Assembly (NCBI RefSeq): GCF_023343835.1
Contig: NC_064433.1
Span: 30,907,214 to 30,971,213, forward strand
Reading direction: 5' to 3'
Length of the DNA stretch: 64,000 bases
From: Lagopus muta
Taxonomy: Eukaryota; Chordata; Aves; Galliformes; Phasianidae
Each line of letters opens with the position of its first letter. Within the stretch, counting starts at the first letter, position 1. Made by a program: the position numbers and the translations under genes. The notes below the pieces were generated by a model. It had not been told where the DNA came from and made no database searches. It was given only the letters and a program-made list of their open reading frames with translations. Below, piece after piece: positions 63,301-64,000 of the stretch.

Positions 63301-63377
63301 GTGCCATCTGCTGCTATACCACGTGTATAACATTCTATAGCAGCCTCATACTTTCCTTCTTTGAAATAACCATTACC
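54243..63377 (-). CDS. RPAP3: RPAP3, 3' part of the gene (nine coding exons; N-terminal exons off the right edge)
   Basis: RPAP3 is the TPR scaffold of the cytoplasmic R2TP/PAQosome complex (RPAP3, PIH1D1, RUVBL1, RUVBL2). With HSP90 it assembles RNA polymerase II, box C/D snoRNPs and PIKK kinases. Coding exons are complement(54243-54334, 55400-55500, 56677-56774, 57405-57594, 58898-59109, 60955-61071, 61228-61298, 61755-61876, 63250-63377). They total 1131 nt, or 376 residues plus TAG. All junctions are GT-AG and every phase joins without a break. In order the protein has TPR2 helices (about residues 1-107 here), the PIH1D1-binding segment (108-146), an acidic, Ser-rich linker (147-217), and the RPAP3_C domain (about 250-376, with IPANSFQLESDF and VEELEKKY). 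The length and motifs align with human residues of about 289 to the C-terminus. The extreme tail (YAVFS) differs from the mammalian one. No frameshift or internal stop was seen, so the gene appears intact. The start codon and promoter lie outside the window. Confidence 0.96.
55400..55500 (-). CDS. RPAP3: RPAP3 exon: RPAP3_C domain, most conserved block
   Basis: A 101-nt exon with acceptor TTTTCTCCAG and donor AAAA before GTAAGT. It completes the Glu codon and encodes KEEPSLILEILQRLSELKRF then DMAVMFMSESEKK, leaving one base (A) that joins TT of the last exon to make Ile. It matches the strongly conserved EILQRLSELKRFDMAVMFMSE block of the family. Confidence 0.96.
56677..56774 (-). CDS. RPAP3: RPAP3 exon: RPAP3_C domain helices
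   Basis: A 98-nt exon with acceptor TTTTCCAAAG and donor ATTGA before GTAAGC. It encodes QIEPSIYPKLFQKSLDPDLF followed by NQIMRILHDFYI and two bases of a Glu codon. It is nearly identical to the mammalian RPAP3_C core (IEPSLYPKLFQKNLDPDVFNQIV). Confidence 0.96.
57405..57594 (-). CDS. RPAP3: RPAP3 exon: linker end and start of the RPAP3_C domain
   Basis: A 190-nt exon. The acceptor TTTCTGCAG precedes GCTTCC, whose first G completes the Gln codon left by the previous exon. It encodes a variable stretch and then VPAIPANSFQLESDFRKLK and a run ending MYLYLK before GTATGA. The PANSFQLESDFR block is the conserved opening of the C-terminal RPAP3_C domain, which binds the RUVBL1/RUVBL2 ring. The opposite strand is also open across this exon, but only as a shadow. 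Confidence 0.95.
57956..58172 (+). mobile_element. Partial LTR, antisense in an RPAP3 intron
   Basis: TGTCTTGGTTCTGGCAGGAA, AGTTAATTTTCTTCGCAGCA, GGTGGAGGTGCACAAGGAGC and GGACAGTTGACCCAAACCAG match the first part of the same broad class of avian ERVL-type LTR as the one at 21016. The match ends near CAAAAGGATAT. The 3' half with its polyadenylation region is absent, so this copy is truncated. Confidence 0.75.
58653..58670. repeat. Poly-A run (U-run in the RPAP3 transcript)
   Basis: Eighteen A on the plus strand, just downstream (in RPAP3 sense) of the donor-like site at 58681. Confidence 0.93.
58898..59109 (-). CDS. RPAP3: RPAP3 exon: acidic Ser-rich linker
   Basis: A 212-nt exon with acceptor TTCTGTTTAG and donor CCACA before GTAAGTA. 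It starts KPLRRIAIEEVDDD, runs through a low-complexity serine stretch, and ends KAKQLKIEEITDVSSP plus two bases of a Gln codon. The two basic-then-IEE motifs at its ends match the conserved flanks of the human linker (KPL-x-x-x-x-IEE and K-x-L-KIEEV). The middle is poorly conserved and probably disordered. Confidence 0.94.
59110..60954 (-). other. RPAP3: RPAP3 intron, 1845 bases
   Basis: The largest complete intron in the window. It has AT-rich sequence without a recognisable repeat family, RNA gene or extra exon that would keep the reading frame. Confidence 0.6.
60955..61071 (-). CDS. RPAP3: RPAP3 exon: PIH1D1-binding segment, symmetric 0/0 cassette
   Basis: A 117-nt exon, exactly 39 codons in phase 0/0, beginning ELAEKEQSCHEEYPP and ending VVKLIHNPLNQRST. 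It matches the human segment of 34 residues that is missing from RPAP3 isoform 2 and is needed to bind the CS domain of PIH1D1 (recalled from the literature, not checked here). The acceptor is TTCCCCAG and the donor is ACA before GTAAGT. The bird exon is five codons longer than the human one. Because both ends are phase 0, skipping it would leave the frame intact. Confidence 0.94.
61131..61154. repeat. Poly-A run in a short RPAP3 intron
   Basis: Twenty-four A on the plus strand, giving a U-run in the middle of the 156-base intron between exons 61228-61298 and 60955-61071. Confidence 0.95.
61228..61298 (-). CDS. RPAP3: RPAP3 exon: final TPR2 helix
   Basis: A 71-nt exon with acceptor TTTCCTCAG and donor GTATGT. 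It completes an Asp codon and then encodes FEAVLKLEPGNKQAINELTK and three more residues, the typical capping helix of a TPR array (D-F-x-x-V-L-x-L-E-P-x-N). It ends on a codon boundary, so the next exon starts in phase 0. Confidence 0.95.
61755..61876 (-). CDS. RPAP3: RPAP3 exon: TPR2 middle helices
   Basis: A 122-nt exon encoding a TPR repeat with YEEAENDCTQALLLD followed by SYSKAFARRGAAR and LGKLKEAMQ. The K-A-x-x-R-R-G-x-A-R stretch carries the basic clamp residues expected for binding the HSP90 C-terminal Asp. The acceptor is GCTGAG and the donor is CAAG before GTATGA. Its first base completes the Lys codon of the previous exon, and its last base starts the Asp codon finished in the next one. 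Confidence 0.95.
63250..63377 (-). CDS. RPAP3: RPAP3 exon: first helices of the second TPR domain
   Basis: The exon encodes 42 residues plus two bases of a Lys codon. It begins GNGYFKEGKYEAAIECYTRG and ends AMAYLKIQ. The pattern is a TPR helix A/B pair (G-N-x-F/Y-K-x-G-x-Y-x-x-A, then A-N-R-A-x-A-Y). The acceptor is AACAG before GGT (phase 0) and the donor is GTAAGT after AGAA. This TPR domain holds the EEVD tail of HSP90 through a carboxylate clamp; the Asn and Lys/Arg positions visible here fit that role. The next upstream exon, with the start of TPR2, was not found before the window ends. Confidence 0.95.
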
Positions 63378-63840
63378 CTGTTATATTTAGAAGAAAAAGT
63401 AACATTGAGCAAGATGTAGTGCAATTGGCTTTTCTTAGACAAGGTCACAATATCAAGATGACAAACAATACACAGGTTAAAGCAGGAATTTATGGTCTGC
63501 TTATTTTTATACAATCTGTGCAGACAGACTACAAAAATTTACTTCTCCAGTACTTCAAGGACTAAAGCAAAAATGCTACATGTACAGTTTGAGGTGATTA
63601 GGGGCATACATTAGGTAGATAAAAGGAACAAAGAGAGGTGACACAAAAGAAATCTTAGTTTAGTGAAGCGCAGCATAGCAGAGTTGAATGACTGCTGGTC
63701 TGTGACTGGCAACACTGAACTTGTCAAGTCTGAATTGCAACCTTTCCTTTTTTTGATAGTGAAAAGAATGGTAGCAGAGACAACAGTTCTTTACTCTTGA
63801 TGAGCAGTACAAGCCACTCCCTAATGAAAGTTAATAACAT
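63378..63840 (-). other. RPAP3: RPAP3 intron, left part, leading out of the window
   Basis: Unique AT-rich sequence between the first visible exon and an antisense CR1 tail. I looked for the expected upstream exon (end of the inter-TPR linker) and did not see it here, so it should lie beyond position 64000. Confidence 0.5.
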
Positions 63841-64000
63841 AAAGGGTGTTGAGGCACTGCAAAAGGCTGCTGGGACAAGTTGTGGATGCTCCATCCCTGG
63901 ATGCACTCCAGGCCAGGTCAGATGGGGCCCAGGGCAAACTGACCCCAAGGCAGGGGGTTGGAACTACGTGATCTTTAAGGTCTCTTCCAACCTAACCCAC
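63841..64000 (+). mobile_element. CR1 LINE 3' end, antisense in an RPAP3 intron, cut by the window edge
   Basis: GGTGTTGAGGCACTGCAAAA, GTTGTGGATGCTCCATCCCT, GGCCAGGTCAGATGGGGCCC and GATCTTTAAGGTCTCTTCCA are CR1 3' UTR blocks. The last bases shown (CAACCTAACCCAC) are near the element's end, so little of it should lie beyond the window. Confidence 0.92.

Noticed and set aside
1..64000. CRISPR arrays, bacterial-type operons, phage genes, tRNA, rRNA or spliceosomal RNA genes
   Set aside because: I scanned for regularly spaced direct repeats, tRNA B-box motifs and U6/5S-like sequence and saw none. The window is ordinary vertebrate chromosomal DNA.

Overview
The window looks like AT-rich avian chromosomal DNA. 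Many pieces of CR1 LINEs lie on both strands. One of them ends in the ATTCTATG-type tail that is diagnostic of bird CR1, and there is a bird-type ERVL-like solo LTR. CR1 dominance and the absence of Alu- or L1-like repeats fit a bird. A galliform is plausible but cannot be proven from the window.

Layout. Positions 1 to about 53,830 are a gene-poor interval. I found no protein-coding gene there that I can name. It holds CR1 fragments, most of them 5'-truncated or broken, at about 61-620, 3935-4380, 7990-8985, 9344-9440, 16824-17453, 29254-29440, 31285-31725, 35312-35345, 38712-39490, 43741-43962, 47985-48825 and 52390-53255. It also holds a complete solo LTR with a perfect 5-bp target duplication (21016-21614), several microsatellites, a strong hairpin (13303-13378), a CpG-rich patch (13490-13780) and a few unproven exon-like segments.

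Positions 53,838-63,377 carry the 3' part of one multi-exon gene on the minus strand, RPAP3 (RNA polymerase II-associated protein 3, the TPR scaffold of the R2TP/PAQosome HSP90 co-chaperone). Nine coding exons with matching GT-AG junctions and consistent phases encode the last 376 residues: most of the second TPR domain, the PIH1D1-binding segment, an acidic linker and the C-terminal RPAP3_C domain that contacts RUVBL1/2. The N-terminal exons lie beyond the right edge. Two antisense retroelements sit in its introns (57956-58172, LTR; 63841-64000, CR1).

In mammals RPAP3 also borders a long gene-poor interval on its 3' side, towards PCED1B/AMIGO2, so the 54-kb desert fits conserved synteny. I found no operon, CRISPR array, phage or other unusual multi-gene system. 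The points most worth checking are the in-frame PIH1D1-binding cassette exon, a possible poison exon in RPAP3, the CpG-rich patch with exon-like signals, and the hairpin.
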